A DNA stretch of 64,000 nucleotides from Microbacterium sp. (lineage in GTDB: Bacteria; Actinomycetota; Actinomycetes; Actinomycetales; Microbacteriaceae). Of the stretch, positions 36,122 through 43,979 are shown in pieces. Position 1 is the first letter of the stretch, and each line of letters opens with the position of its first letter. The translations under genes were made by a program, and so were the position numbers. The notes under the pieces are model-generated. The model was not told where the DNA came from. It saw only the letters and a program-made list of their open reading frames with translations, and searched no databases. The stretch is from the NCBI GenBank assembly GCA_017306415.1, contig JAFKIL010000001.1, forward strand, positions 682,001 through 746,000, read 5' to 3'.

Positions 36122-36550
36122 TCACCGCAGGGCGGTCCGGCTCGTCGCTGTCGCGGTGAGCTCGACGCCCTCGGGGACGAAGAGGGTCAGCACCGGCGGA
36201 TGCCACGTCCCGCCCACCGTCACCCTGGCCGACCGCCCGTCCGGGGTGTCCGCTGAAACGAGCACGGCGCCCTCCGCCACGTCATCCACCAGTCCGCGGG
36301 CCTGACTCCGGACGCCTTGCGAGGTGAGTGTCGCGCGTACCTCCCCGCCGTGCAGATCCAGTGCGAATCCGTCCGCGGCGGCGAGGGCCGCGGCATCCGC
36401 TACCGCATCCAGGCGCTTCTGCTCCAGGTAGAGGGACGTGGCATCCACACAGATGAGCACCGCGACCAAGGCGAGCACCGCGTACCCGATCGTCAGGAGC
36501 ATCACGCTCCCGTCTTCATCCTCTCGATGTCGTAGTCTCGCGCGCCTCAT
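36122..36550 (-). CDS. TadG-like pilus assembly protein
   Basis: A 142-residue protein with an N-terminal membrane helix (GSVMLLTIGYAVLALVAVLI) followed by DATSLYLEQKRLDAVADAAALAAADGFA, the hallmark of TadE/TadG-like proteins. The rest is an exported beta-rich domain. It is a minor pilin or assembly factor of the Flp pilus, at the 3' end of the tad operon. ATG 36550 overlaps the preceding gene by ATGA. Confidence 0.85.
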   Translation of the reverse strand: MRRARLRHREDEDGSVMLLTIGYAVLALVAVLICVDATSLYLEQKRLDAVADAAALAAADGFALDLHGGEVRATLTSQGVRSQARGLVDDVAEGAVLVSADTPDGRSARVTVGGTWHPPVLTLFVPEGVELTATATSRTALR

Positions 36551-37002
36551 CCGGCACCCCAGTACCGTGATATCCGCTGCGCTGCCGAGGCCGCGACATC
36601 CACGCGCGCGAGCCGATCCAGGCCCAGTACTGGCGGGACGAGCGGCAGGCCGACGCGCGTGCGCACGGTGACCACCAGTGTCGCTCCCGCGCTCGGACAC
36701 GCGACGCCCGCAGGACGGCACCGGAACGCCACCTCGACCTCCTTCGCGTCGAGACCGTACTCGTCGACGACGTCGCGCAGCACCTCGTCCGCCCGCGCAC
36801 GTGCCGTTTCGATGTCGGGCGCGAGGGACACCGCGCGCGCGATGTGCCGCGCTCCCGCCTCCACCCCCATCGTCTGTCCCTGGATGAGGCCGAGGGTCAC
36901 GACCAGATAGACGACGGGGACCAGCAGCACGAGGCCCATGAGGATGAATTCGAGCGCCGCAGATCCGGCCTCGTCGTCAATCCAGAGTCTCCACCGGCGC
37001 AC
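36547..37002 (-). CDS. TadE-like pseudopilin
   Basis: A 151-residue TadE-family protein with DEAGSAALEFILMGLVLLVPVVYLVV near the N terminus, where the E after the small residues is the pseudopilin feature. The exported domain contains CRPAGVAC, a possible disulfide pair. It overlaps the upstream TadE-like gene by 26 bases and the downstream TadG-like gene by 4, so it sits inside the operon. Confidence 0.88.
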   Translation of the reverse strand: MRRWRLWIDDEAGSAALEFILMGLVLLVPVVYLVVTLGLIQGQTMGVEAGARHIARAVSLAPDIETARARADEVLRDVVDEYGLDAKEVEVAFRCRPAGVACPSAGATLVVTVRTRVGLPLVPPVLGLDRLARVDVAASAAQRISRYWGAG

Positions 37003-37378
37003 GGGCGGTCACCTCCCACGCGTTCGGCGCACCGAGCAGCCCGATCAGAGGCAAGGTCGCGTGCACGGTCACTTCAATCGACTGGTGCTCGCGGGGCCCG
37101 ACCACCCTGGCCCGGACATCCGATGCGTAGTCGGAACCGATCGCGCGCGTGATGATCTCGCGCGTCCGAACGATCCCCTCCGCGGCGCCCGTATCCGCCA
37201 ACGCACCGTGATACGCGCCCTCGACCGCGGCGTCATGCACGACGTTCCGCACATAGATCGCCAGGCCCAGCTGCAGGACTCCGAGCGTCAAGAGGGTCAG
37301 CAGCGCGCCGACCAGCACGAACTCGACGGGACTCGACCCGGTTTCCTCCGCGAGCAGACGACGTAGTCGGCTCGCCAC
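36977..37378 (-). CDS. TadE-like pseudopilin
   Basis: A 133-residue TadE-family protein: EETGSSPVEFVLVGALLTLLTLGVLQLGLAIYVRNVVHDAAVEGA. A GTG at 37378, just after the Flp-like stop, is the most credible start; longer readings would run antiparallel through the Flp-like gene in another frame. It is a second minor pilin of the Tad system. Confidence 0.85.
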   Translation of the reverse strand: MASRLRRLLAEETGSSPVEFVLVGALLTLLTLGVLQLGLAIYVRNVVHDAAVEGAYHGALADTGAAEGIVRTREIITRAIGSDYASDVRARVVGPREHQSIEVTVHATLPLIGLLGAPNAWEVTARAPVETLD

Positions 37379-37380
37379 GG

Positions 37381-37578
37381 CTAGAGTCCGGATACGCGGG
37401 CGATGGCCTGCTGGAACAGGTCCGAGAGAGCCGGTCCGGCGAGCGCCCAGATCAGGACGACGAGCCCCGCCGTCATCAGCGTGATCAGCACCCATCCGGG
37501 CACATCCCCGCGTTCGTCCGCGTGTATCCCTCCGATGGTCGAACGCAGGCTGCGCATCGCACGACGGAACATGGTCAT
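37381..37578 (-). CDS. Flp-type small pilin-like protein
   Basis: A 65-residue protein with one hydrophobic segment: a basic N terminus, then ADERGDVPGWVLITLMTAGLVVLIWALAGPAL and a short C-terminal helix. Its position between tadC and tadE is where the major Flp pilin gene is expected. The classical G/A-x4-E processing site is not obvious (RGDVPGWV), so it may be an atypical pilin. ATG 37572 is an alternative start. Confidence 0.75.
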   Translation of the reverse strand: MTMFRRAMRSLRSTIGGIHADERGDVPGWVLITLMTAGLVVLIWALAGPALSDLFQQAIARVSGL

Positions 37579-37602
37579 GTCGTCTCCTTTCGATGGGGCG
37601 GG

Positions 37603-38532
37603 TCACCCGATGCCCAGCCGCAGCATGAAGACACCGGGGAACACCGCGAACAGGACGGACAGCGGGAGGATGAGGAAGACAAGCGGCAGGAGCATCAGGA
37701 TCTCCTTACGGCCCGCCCCCTCGATCAGGATGCGCTTCGCGTCCTCACGGGCATCGCCGGCCTGCGCCTGCAGCACCAGCGCGAGTGGAGCACCACGATC
37801 CAGCGCGGCGACGATGTGGTCGACGGACCGCGACAGGGCAGGCAGCTGAACGCGGCGCGAGAGGTCGGTGAGCGCATCTCCGAGCGACGACCCGGTGCCG
37901 ACGGCGAGGACCACCGCGCGGATCTCGGCGGTCAGCTCACCCGCCCCGACACCGGCGACCCGTCGGAGCGCGTCGAGGATGCCCTCCCCCGCGGAAAGGC
38001 AGAGCGCGAGGAACTCGAGCACCGTCGGCAGCTCCTCCGCGATCCGGGCGACCCGCGCCTTGGCGGCACGGGTGAGCAGGAGGTCCGCCGCGAGCGTGGC
38101 GGCCGCAGCAGTCACGATGGGCAGTCCTGTGGCGGGAGCGGAGAAGCGACCGGCCAGGGCGAGCCCGATGAGCGCGACGCCCCCGATGCCGAGACCGATG
38201 AGCGCCCACGCGAGCTGCCTGCCACGGAAGGCCGCGACGTCACCCGGTCGACCCGCCTGCCGGAGCCGCACACTCACCGATTCGGAACCGCCGATCGCGT
38301 TTCCGATCCGCGCCTGGACGGCATCCCACAGCGCCCGGGGGTCGCGCAGAGCGCCCCCGACGGGTGAGAGCCCCACCGGATCCGCGATGTCGCGGATGTA
38401 CGGCATGATCCGGCGCTCCAGGCTCGGCGCGCCCCAGCGCGGGACGACCGCCAGCACGAGGCACACCCCGACGCCGAACGCGCCGCCCAGGAGCACCGCG
38501 AGCGCGACATCGGCGGGTTGCACGGCGATCAC
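37603..38532 (-). CDS. tadC: Tad secretion inner-membrane protein TadC
   Basis: A 309-residue type II/IV secretion F-family membrane protein: hydrophobic segments near the N terminus and in the middle, the cytoplasmic GspF-like helix bundle ELPTVLEFLALCLSAGEGILDALRRVAG, and C-terminal ILMLLPLVFLILPLSVLFAVFPG. It is the platform partner of TadB and TadA. GTG start overlapping the tadB stop as GTGA; the first part of longer readings is out-of-frame tadB sequence. Confidence 0.92.
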   Translation of the reverse strand: MIAVQPADVALAVLLGGAFGVGVCLVLAVVPRWGAPSLERRIMPYIRDIADPVGLSPVGGALRDPRALWDAVQARIGNAIGGSESVSVRLRQAGRPGDVAAFRGRQLAWALIGLGIGGVALIGLALAGRFSAPATGLPIVTAAAATLAADLLLTRAAKARVARIAEELPTVLEFLALCLSAGEGILDALRRVAGVGAGELTAEIRAVVLAVGTGSSLGDALTDLSRRVQLPALSRSVDHIVAALDRGAPLALVLQAQAGDAREDAKRILIEGAGRKEILMLLPLVFLILPLSVLFAVFPGVFMLRLGIG

Positions 38533-39386
38533 CCGAACCACCGCCGCGGTTCCGGCAGCCGGCCGATCCGCACCATGATGCGGTAGGCGACGAATGAGAC
38601 GATCGCGCCGACGACCACGAGCGCGACGCCCTCCGGACTGTTGTAGGCCTTCGCGCCCTCCGGGCGCATCGCGAGGAGTGCCAGGATCGCCCACGGCGCG
38701 ACGACTCCGAGCACCGCCGCGCCGCGGATCCACGACTGCCGAGCCTCGACCTCTGCCCGGAGGGTGGTGTCGGCACGGACGGAGGCGGCGAGCGCGCGGA
38801 GCACGGGCACGAGTTCGGTGCCACCCACCTGGCGCGCCATCCGCAGTGTCTCCAGAATGCGATCCGCGATGGGATCGGCAAGCACGGCCTTCACCCTGTT
38901 CACGCTCGAGTCGAAGTGACCGGATGCCGCGACATCCCGCGCGAAGCCGACGAAGGCCGGTCGCAGCGTCGCCGGAGCCGACACAGCGAGCGATGTCACC
39001 GCATCGGGCAGCGACATGCCGGCCCGCACGGAAGCGATCAGCAAGTCGCAGACGTCCGGCCACAGCCCGCGGCGCGAGCGCAGGAGACGATGTCGTCGGG
39101 CGCGCAACCAGAGGATCGGCGCACCAGCACCCGCGATGCCACCCAGGAGCGCGAGCACGGGCACCGGAATGAACAGCCAGGCGGCAGACGCAGCCACGGC
39201 CGCCGCGGGCGTGGTCACGAGAGCGAGCACCCGTGTGGGCACGTGGGCGTACCCCGCCGTGTCGAGCAGGCGACGGCCGATGGCCGATTCCTCGGCCGGC
39301 GTCGCGGTGACTCGTCGCGGCCACACCCACGGCGACACGACGAGCAGGATGCCGGCAGCGAGCGTCGCCCCCAGAACGTAGGTCAC
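38529..39386 (-). CDS. tadB: Tad secretion inner-membrane protein TadB
   Basis: A 285-residue T2SF-family protein with an N-terminal helix, paired helices at about 55-95, the cytoplasmic GLWPDVCDLLIASVRAGMSLPDAV segment and C-terminal helices. It pairs with TadC to form the pilus assembly platform. GTG 39386 overlaps the tadA stop by GTGA. Confidence 0.92.
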   Translation of the reverse strand: MTYVLGATLAAGILLVVSPWVWPRRVTATPAEESAIGRRLLDTAGYAHVPTRVLALVTTPAAAVAASAAWLFIPVPVLALLGGIAGAGAPILWLRARRHRLLRSRRGLWPDVCDLLIASVRAGMSLPDAVTSLAVSAPATLRPAFVGFARDVAASGHFDSSVNRVKAVLADPIADRILETLRMARQVGGTELVPVLRALAASVRADTTLRAEVEARQSWIRGAAVLGVVAPWAILALLAMRPEGAKAYNSPEGVALVVVGAIVSFVAYRIMVRIGRLPEPRRWFG

Positions 39387-40537
39387 CCGCGTCCCCCCGT
39401 GTACACCGTGCGCGCTTCGACCGTTCCGTCGACGACGCGCCCGGTCGGCGCGATGATCTCCGCGACGCGGCGGCGCCCTGACCCATCCCGCATGCAGTGG
39501 GCGACCAGGTGAACGGATGAGGCGACCGCGGGCCGCACGAATTGCCCGTCGATGTTCCGGCCTGCCAGCAACGGCAGTGCCGACAGCTTGTCCAGCGCCT
39601 CCCGTGCCGAGTTGGCGTGGATGGTGGCCGCACCGGGCACGCCCGTGTTCAACGCGAGGAGCAGATCGAGTGCCTCGGCATCGCGCACCTCGCCGACGAC
39701 GAGCCGGTCCGGACGCATGCGGAGCGCCTCCTTCACCAGACGCCGCAGCGTGACTTCCCCTGTCCCCTCCAGACTCGGCTGCCGACCCTGGAGCGCGACC
39801 AGGTCTGGCGCGTCCACCGCGAGCTCGAACGTCTCCTCCACGGTGACGATCCGGTGCTCCGCGGGGCATGCGGCGATGAGAGCGCCCAAGAGCGTGGTCT
39901 TGCCGGCGTGGGTCGGCCCGGACACGAGGATGCTCGCACCCGCGGCGATCGCATCACGGAGGAGGTCCGCGCCCTCCTGGTCCAGCGAGCCGGCAGCGAC
40001 CAGACCATCGAGATCGCGGTAGCCGGGCAGGAACTTGCGCACGTTCACCGACCACTCCTGGCGGGTGATGTCCGGGATCACGACGTGCAGACGGGAGCCG
40101 TCCGGGAGCGACGCGTCCACGAACGGCTGGCTCAGGTCGACGCGACGGCCGCTCGCATGCAGCATCCGCTCGACGAGATCGCGGACCGCGCTGTGGCTCA
40201 GCGCGATCGGTACCCGCTCGGGCACACCCGCACGAGCGACGAACACCCGGTCGGGCGCGTTGATCCAGAGCTCCTCCACCGTCGGGTCGTCGAGATACGC
40301 CTGCAGGGGGCCGTACCCCGCGACGGATGCCACGATCTCGCGAACGCACGCACTCTCGTCGTCGACCAGCTCGAGGCCTCGTGCCAGCGCGTAGTCGTTG
40401 TGACGACGGACCTCCTCCTGCGCGATGCGCGCGGCGATGCCCGGCTCGTGCGCCGGGTCTCTCTGCTCGGCGCGCAACCGCTCACGCACCTGCTCCGCGA
40501 TCCTGAGGACAGGGGCGTCGAGAGCGGCGGAAAGCAT
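39383..40537 (-). CDS. tadA: Tad pilus secretion ATPase TadA (CpaF)
   Basis: A 384-residue CpaF/TadA ATPase that powers Flp pilus assembly. It has EELWINAPDRVFV, Walker A SGPTHAGKTTLLGALIA, the Asp box VTVEETFELAVDAPDLVALQ and Walker B LVVGEVRDAEALDLLLALNTG with ATIHANSAREAL. It is the first gene of the tad operon. ATG 40537 follows GAGGA; TTG 40561 is an alternative. No tadZ or prepilin peptidase gene is seen in the window. Confidence 0.94.
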   Translation of the reverse strand: MLSAALDAPVLRIAEQVRERLRAEQRDPAHEPGIAARIAQEEVRRHNDYALARGLELVDDESACVREIVASVAGYGPLQAYLDDPTVEELWINAPDRVFVARAGVPERVPIALSHSAVRDLVERMLHASGRRVDLSQPFVDASLPDGSRLHVVIPDITRQEWSVNVRKFLPGYRDLDGLVAAGSLDQEGADLLRDAIAAGASILVSGPTHAGKTTLLGALIAACPAEHRIVTVEETFELAVDAPDLVALQGRQPSLEGTGEVTLRRLVKEALRMRPDRLVVGEVRDAEALDLLLALNTGVPGAATIHANSAREALDKLSALPLLAGRNIDGQFVRPAVASSVHLVAHCMRDGSGRRRVAEIIAPTGRVVDGTVEARTVYTGGRG

Positions 40538-40640
40538 CCGAGCATCCTCGCAAGGATCCAACGACCGGCCGGAGAGTTATCCACAAATGCCCAGATGCAC
40601 ACGCATTTAAGCACGGCCCGATCAGACCGACATCGCTCTC

Positions 40641-41939
40641 CTACCGCGGCGCTGACAGCCCCAGTACAGGGTAGAAGAGGCTGAACGCGTCGGTGAGCGA
40701 ATCGTGCACGTTCGCACCCACGTGTCCGACGCCGGGGATCACCGTGTAGGTGACCTTCATCCCGGCCGCCTTGGCCGCCGCTGAAACCTGCGACGCCTCG
40801 CCCTGGAACTTGGGGTCGAGCTGTCCGGCGCTGAAGAACGCCGTGACGCCGTCGTACGCGCCCCGCGGCGCCGCCTGCATGATCGCGATCGGCTTCGCCG
40901 CGTCGAACGCCGCCGCGCTGCCGCCGTAGATCGTGTCCGTCACGCTCTGCGGATCCTCAGAGCCCGGATAGATCTCCCCCGAGATGTCGATCAGGTTCTT
41001 GAAGACGTTCGGCTCCTGCGCGACGTACTTCACGGCGCAGCCTCCGCCGTTCGAGTAGCCGGCGATGATCCAGTAGCGCGGATCGTCGATGATGTTCAGG
41101 TTCTTGCGGGCCCAGTTCACGACATCCGTCTTGATGTAGGTCTCGGCATTCCCGTACGCCTTCGAGTCGGCGCAGGCAGGGTCGGTGTCGCTGCTGCCGA
41201 GCTGATCGGCCACGATGATGATCGGCGCCAGCCCCTCGTGCTGCGCGGCGAACTCGTCGGCCACGCCGCTCACATACGTCGGGTCGGGCGATCCCGGCTG
41301 GCCCATCATCATGATCATCAGCGGCAGTGGCGGCGCGCTCGACACCAGCGCCGCCGGCGGCAGGTAGATGCCGGCATCGCGCGCCGGGAACCCCGAGACC
41401 AGACCCGCGATGGGCTGCGATCCGGTCTTACCCTGCTTCGGCATGTCCGCGGGCGGCTTCCACGTCTCGTAGATCGGGCGCTCGGGGGCACTGTTGCCGC
41501 GGTGCGGCGTCGGCTTGACGATGGGGTGCCCGGCCACGATGCCGACGAGGTCCCCGACGGTGTCGTTGAGCCCGTAGGCGGCGTTGATCCCGATCGTGCC
41601 GGCGATGGCGAAGATCGGGATGCCGACGACGGCGATCACCTTCCGCCACCACCGCGACCGCCAGAGGTTGACCACGGCGAGCCCGATCGCCCCGAGGGTC
41701 GCCATGCCCCACCACAGGACGGCGATCAGCAGAGGGTCTCCGAGTCCGCCGGTGACCTTCCCCCATACGAAGACGCCGAGCCCGGCGAAGGCGCCGACGA
41801 CGATCCCGAGGACGGCGGTGACGACCCATACAACCGAGGGCTTGCGGACCAGGAGATAGAGCGCGAACGCTATCGCGAGCAGGTAGCAGATCCCGGGCAC
41901 CGGCCCCGCGATGATGGGCAGGTCGAGGATGGCGTCCAT
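40641..41939 (-). CDS. Membrane-anchored alpha/beta-hydrolase (esterase D/antigen-85-like)
   Basis: A 432-residue protein. Four N-terminal membrane helices (about 10-31, 37-60, 67-92, 101-122) anchor an extracellular hydrolase domain starting near 190. The nucleophile Ser296 lies in AGYSNGGG, an aspartate candidate is in FSAGQLDPKF, and the His is in PGVGHVGANVHDS. The fold matches putative esterases related to mycolyltransferases. The substrate is unknown; corynebacterial mycolic acids are not expected in this lineage, so an envelope ester or polysaccharide acyl group is more likely. Confidence 0.87.
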   Translation of the reverse strand: MDAILDLPIIAGPVPGICYLLAIAFALYLLVRKPSVVWVVTAVLGIVVGAFAGLGVFVWGKVTGGLGDPLLIAVLWWGMATLGAIGLAVVNLWRSRWWRKVIAVVGIPIFAIAGTIGINAAYGLNDTVGDLVGIVAGHPIVKPTPHRGNSAPERPIYETWKPPADMPKQGKTGSQPIAGLVSGFPARDAGIYLPPAALVSSAPPLPLMIMMMGQPGSPDPTYVSGVADEFAAQHEGLAPIIIVADQLGSSDTDPACADSKAYGNAETYIKTDVVNWARKNLNIIDDPRYWIIAGYSNGGGCAVKYVAQEPNVFKNLIDISGEIYPGSEDPQSVTDTIYGGSAAAFDAAKPIAIMQAAPRGAYDGVTAFFSAGQLDPKFQGEASQVSAAAKAAGMKVTYTVIPGVGHVGANVHDSLTDAFSLFYPVLGLSAPR

Positions 41940-42095
41940 GCGGGCTCCCGGGCCGAGGGTCGCCGTCGCGACCGAATCCTCAGATCGTACTCATCACCTC
42001 TCAGCGAAGTCTGGAAGATCGAGGAGCGCCGCGCCCGATCCGGGGGGTCGTCCCCACAGCGGTCGCACAGGTCCCTCACTAGACTGAGGACACCA

Positions 42096-42177
42096 GCGGG
42101 AGTGGTGAAATCGGCAGACACGCAGGATTTAGGTTCCTGTGCCCTCGGGCGTGTGGGTTCAAGTCCCACCTTCCGCA
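42096..42177 (+). tRNA. tRNA-Leu, anticodon UAG
   Basis: An 82-nt type II tRNA. The acceptor stem GCGGGAG pairs with CTTCCGC. The anticodon arm CAGGA-TTTAGGT-TCCTG gives anticodon TAG. A long variable arm and T-loop GGGTTCAAGTCCC are present. CCA is not encoded. Confidence 0.93.
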
Positions 42178-42237
42178 CGGCGCGCCGATACCACCTCTCG
42201 CGCTCCGACCTGCCGACCGCCTCACGACGGGAACTCC

Positions 42238-43026
42238 GTGCACTCCGCAGCCCTCATCCCCTGGCTCAACCCCGAGACGCTGATCCAGCATGCCGGCCCG
42301 TGGGCGCTGCTTCTCGTGTGCTTCATCGTGTTCGCCGAGACGGGTCTCCTGGTAGGGTTCCTCCTCCCCGGCGACACCCTGCTGGTGATCTCCGGGCTCC
42401 TCTCGCACTCCACGGCGACCGCGCCCAATGGAGTCTTCGGCATCAACGTATGGATCGTCGCACTGCTGATCGCGGTCGCGGCCTTCCTCGGCGGCGAGGT
42501 CGGCTACTTCATCGGCCACAAGGCGGGGCCCGCGATCTTCGAACGCAAAGAGTCGGGTCTTTTCAGTCGGAAGAACGTCGAGCGCACGAACGGGTTCTTC
42601 GAACGCTACGGCGGCATGACGGTCATCCTCGCCCGATTCGTGCCGATCGTCCGCACGTTCGCGCCCGTCGCCGCCGGTGTCGGCCATATGCCATGGCGTC
42701 GATATTCCCTTTACAACCTCATCGGCGCGCTGCTGTGGGGGTTCGGCCTGACGATGCTCGGTTACGCGATCGGGTTCGTGCCGTTGATCCGCAACATCGT
42801 CACTCGCTACATCGACGTCATCCTCATCGGGGTCGTGGTTCTGACGATCGCCGTGACCGCCTTCCACTACCTCCGCGAGCGGGCGAAGGCACGCAAGGAG
42901 CAGGCTACGGGAGAAGGATCGACGATCGATCCCGCGGCGTCGAGCGCCCTCGTGCTCGACCCCGAGGTCTTCGAGGGCGGGCACGCGCACGACGACCGGG
43001 GGGACGCCCCCACGTCGAAGCCGTAG
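42238..43026 (+). CDS. DedA-family membrane protein
   Basis: A 262-residue DedA/SNARE-associated-type membrane protein with about five helices. Key features are FIVFAETGLLVGFLLPGDTLLV, GGEVGYFIGHKAG, ARFVPIVRTFAPVAAGVGHMPWRRY and NLIGALLWG, which include the re-entrant loop residues of the family. These proteins flip lipids such as undecaprenyl phosphate or phosphatidylethanolamine. The His/Asp-rich tail is soluble. GTG 42238 is chosen; upstream codons read through the tRNA. Confidence 0.92.
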   Translation: MHSAALIPWLNPETLIQHAGPWALLLVCFIVFAETGLLVGFLLPGDTLLVISGLLSHSTATAPNGVFGINVWIVALLIAVAAFLGGEVGYFIGHKAGPAIFERKESGLFSRKNVERTNGFFERYGGMTVILARFVPIVRTFAPVAAGVGHMPWRRYSLYNLIGALLWGFGLTMLGYAIGFVPLIRNIVTRYIDVILIGVVVLTIAVTAFHYLRERAKARKEQATGEGSTIDPAASSALVLDPEVFEGGHAHDDRGDAPTSKP

Positions 43027-43027
43027 C

Positions 43028-43921
43028 TCAGGACGCCTTCGCCGACTTCTTCTTCGGTGCGGCTTCCTTCTTCGTCGCAGGCGCCTTCTTGGCCGGCTTC
43101 TTCTCGCCCGGGTCGGAAGACCCGGTCCGCGCGGCACGGGAGCGCTCGACGCTCGCGCGGAGCGCCTCCATCAGGTCGATCACCTCGCCACCGCCCGCCT
43201 CGGCCTCGTCGTGCTCGCCGAAGGTCTGCGCGGTGTCGATCGCGTCGCCCTTCTCGAGCTTGGCGTCGATCAGGGTGCGCAGCTCCTCCTGGTAGTCGTC
43301 GGTGAACGCGGCCGGGTCGAAATCCGCCGCGAAGCTGTCGACGAGGGAGGCCGACAGCTCGAGCTCCTTCGCCGAGATCCGCACGGGCTCGTCGAGCGAG
43401 GGGAATGCGGCCTCGCGCACCTCGTCGGCCCAGCGCAGGGTCTGCAGCACCAGGACGTCGCCGTGCACGCGGAGGGCGGCGAGCCGTGTCTTCTGCCGGA
43501 GGGAGAACCGCACGATCGCCGTCCGATCGGTCTCCTCCAGCGTGCGCCGCAGGAGGACGTACGCCTTCGGAGACGCGGAGTCGGGCTCCAGGTAATACGC
43601 GTTGTCGAAGAGGATCGGATCGAGCTGATCACTCGGCACGAACTCCACCACGTCGATCTCGCGGCTGCGCTCCGCCGGGAGCGACTCGATGTCCTCCTTC
43701 GTGAGGACGACTGTGCGCTCGCCGTCGTCGTAGGCCCGGTCGATGTCGGCGTAGGGCACGACCTCTCCGTCGATCTCGCAGATGCGCTGATAGCGGATGC
43801 GGCCGCCGTCCTTGTTGTGCACCTGATGCAGCGAGACATCGTGATCCTCTGTCGCGGCATAGACCTTCACCGGGACGTTCACGAGTCCGAACGTCAATGC
43901 GCCCTTCCAGATGGCCCTCAT
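43028..43921 (-). CDS. ku: Ku DNA end-binding protein
   Basis: A 297-residue bacterial Ku: RAIWKGALTFGLVNVPVKVYAATEDHDVSLHQVH at the start, RICEIDGEVVPYADI, EFVPSDQLDPILFDNAYYLEPD and the core ending DLMEALRAS. A Lys/Ala-rich tail (KKPAKKAPATKKEAAPKKKSAK) gives DNA affinity. It binds double-strand ends and recruits LigD, encoded divergently 58 bp away, for non-homologous end joining. Confidence 0.97.
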   Translation of the reverse strand: MRAIWKGALTFGLVNVPVKVYAATEDHDVSLHQVHNKDGGRIRYQRICEIDGEVVPYADIDRAYDDGERTVVLTKEDIESLPAERSREIDVVEFVPSDQLDPILFDNAYYLEPDSASPKAYVLLRRTLEETDRTAIVRFSLRQKTRLAALRVHGDVLVLQTLRWADEVREAAFPSLDEPVRISAKELELSASLVDSFAADFDPAAFTDDYQEELRTLIDAKLEKGDAIDTAQTFGEHDEAEAGGGEVIDLMEALRASVERSRAARTGSSDPGEKKPAKKAPATKKEAAPKKKSAKAS

Positions 43922-43979
43922 CCCTCCAGTGAACACCAGGCGGACGACACCGAGCCACCCCATGGGAGAGGATGAGGCC

